5,520 bases of DNA. Origin: Pseudomonadota bacterium (GTDB lineage Bacteria; Pseudomonadota; Alphaproteobacteria; Rhizobiales; Kaistiaceae). The notes beneath the pieces are model-generated. The model was not told the DNA's origin. It did no database searches and saw only the letters and a list, made by a program, of their open reading frames with translations. Shown here piece by piece: positions 5,445-5,520 of this stretch. The stretch is taken from assembly GCA_023433185.1 (NCBI GenBank), contig JAEZEN010000512.1, forward strand, positions 1 through 5,520, given 5' to 3'. The position numbers and the translations under genes were made by a program. How positions within the stretch are numbered: position 1 is the stretch's first letter; the number at the start of each line of letters is the position of its first letter.

Positions 5445-5520
5445 GCTCCCTTCGTCTAGTGGCCCAGGACGTCGCCCTCTCACGGCGAAAACAGGGGTTC
5501 GAGTCCCCTAGGGAGCGCCA
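5445..5520 (+). tRNA. tRNA-Glu (anticodon CTC)
   Basis: A complete 76-base cloverleaf. The acceptor stem is GCTCCCT (5445-5451) with AGGGAGC (5510-5516), all 7 bp paired. The D stem is GTC (5454-5456) with GAC (5468-5470). The anticodon stem is TCGCC (5472-5476) with GGCGA (5484-5488), around loop CTCTCAC with anticodon CTC at 5479-5481, reading GAG. The variable loop has 4 bases (5489-5492). The T stem is AGGGG (5493-5497) with CCCCT (5505-5509), around TTCGAGT. The discriminator is G5517, and CCA (5518-5520) is encoded in the DNA. TTCGTCTAG at the D-arm start is typical of bacterial tRNA-Glu. The gene has its own promoter and is not part of the peptidase operon. Confidence 0.97.

Overview
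The window is GC-rich throughout, with strong G/C preference at third codon positions. The genes use TTG, GTG, GTG and ATG starts. The proteins resemble alphaproteobacterial versions, probably Hyphomicrobiales/Rhizobiales or a related high-GC group; this placement is an inference from protein resemblance and composition, not a database result. The first 28 bases look like residual Nextera (Tn5 transposase) sequencing adapter, so position 1 is probably a contig end and not biological sequence.

Layout: a minus-strand gene (186-2006) encodes a Uup-type ABC-F ATPase, with a GC hairpin just beyond its stop. A 129-bp divergent intergenic region separates it from three plus-strand genes: an Lrp/AsnC-family regulator (2136-2654), a class III PLP-dependent aminotransferase of the omega-transaminase type (2779-4170), and, 10 bp further on, an S58/DmpA-type self-processing aminopeptidase (4181-5293). 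A GC-rich hairpin that includes the peptidase stop codon follows, then a perfect 8-bp inverted repeat, a good sigma70-type promoter, and a complete tRNA-Glu(CTC) gene whose encoded CCA is the last three bases of the window.

How the genes may work together: the Lrp-type regulator probably controls the aminotransferase-peptidase pair, since repeated and inverted GTCC half-sites lie between it and the aminotransferase. DmpA/BapA-family peptidases release N-terminal residues, including beta-amino acids and D-amino acid derivatives, from peptides or amides. Omega-transaminases remove amino groups from amines and beta- or omega-amino acids. The pair therefore reads as a cytoplasmic hydrolyse-then-deaminate module for unusual amino-acid peptides or amides. 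That pathway is an inference; the families themselves are clear. The ABC-F gene and the tRNA are housekeeping neighbours. I see no mobile element, CRISPR array or defence system.
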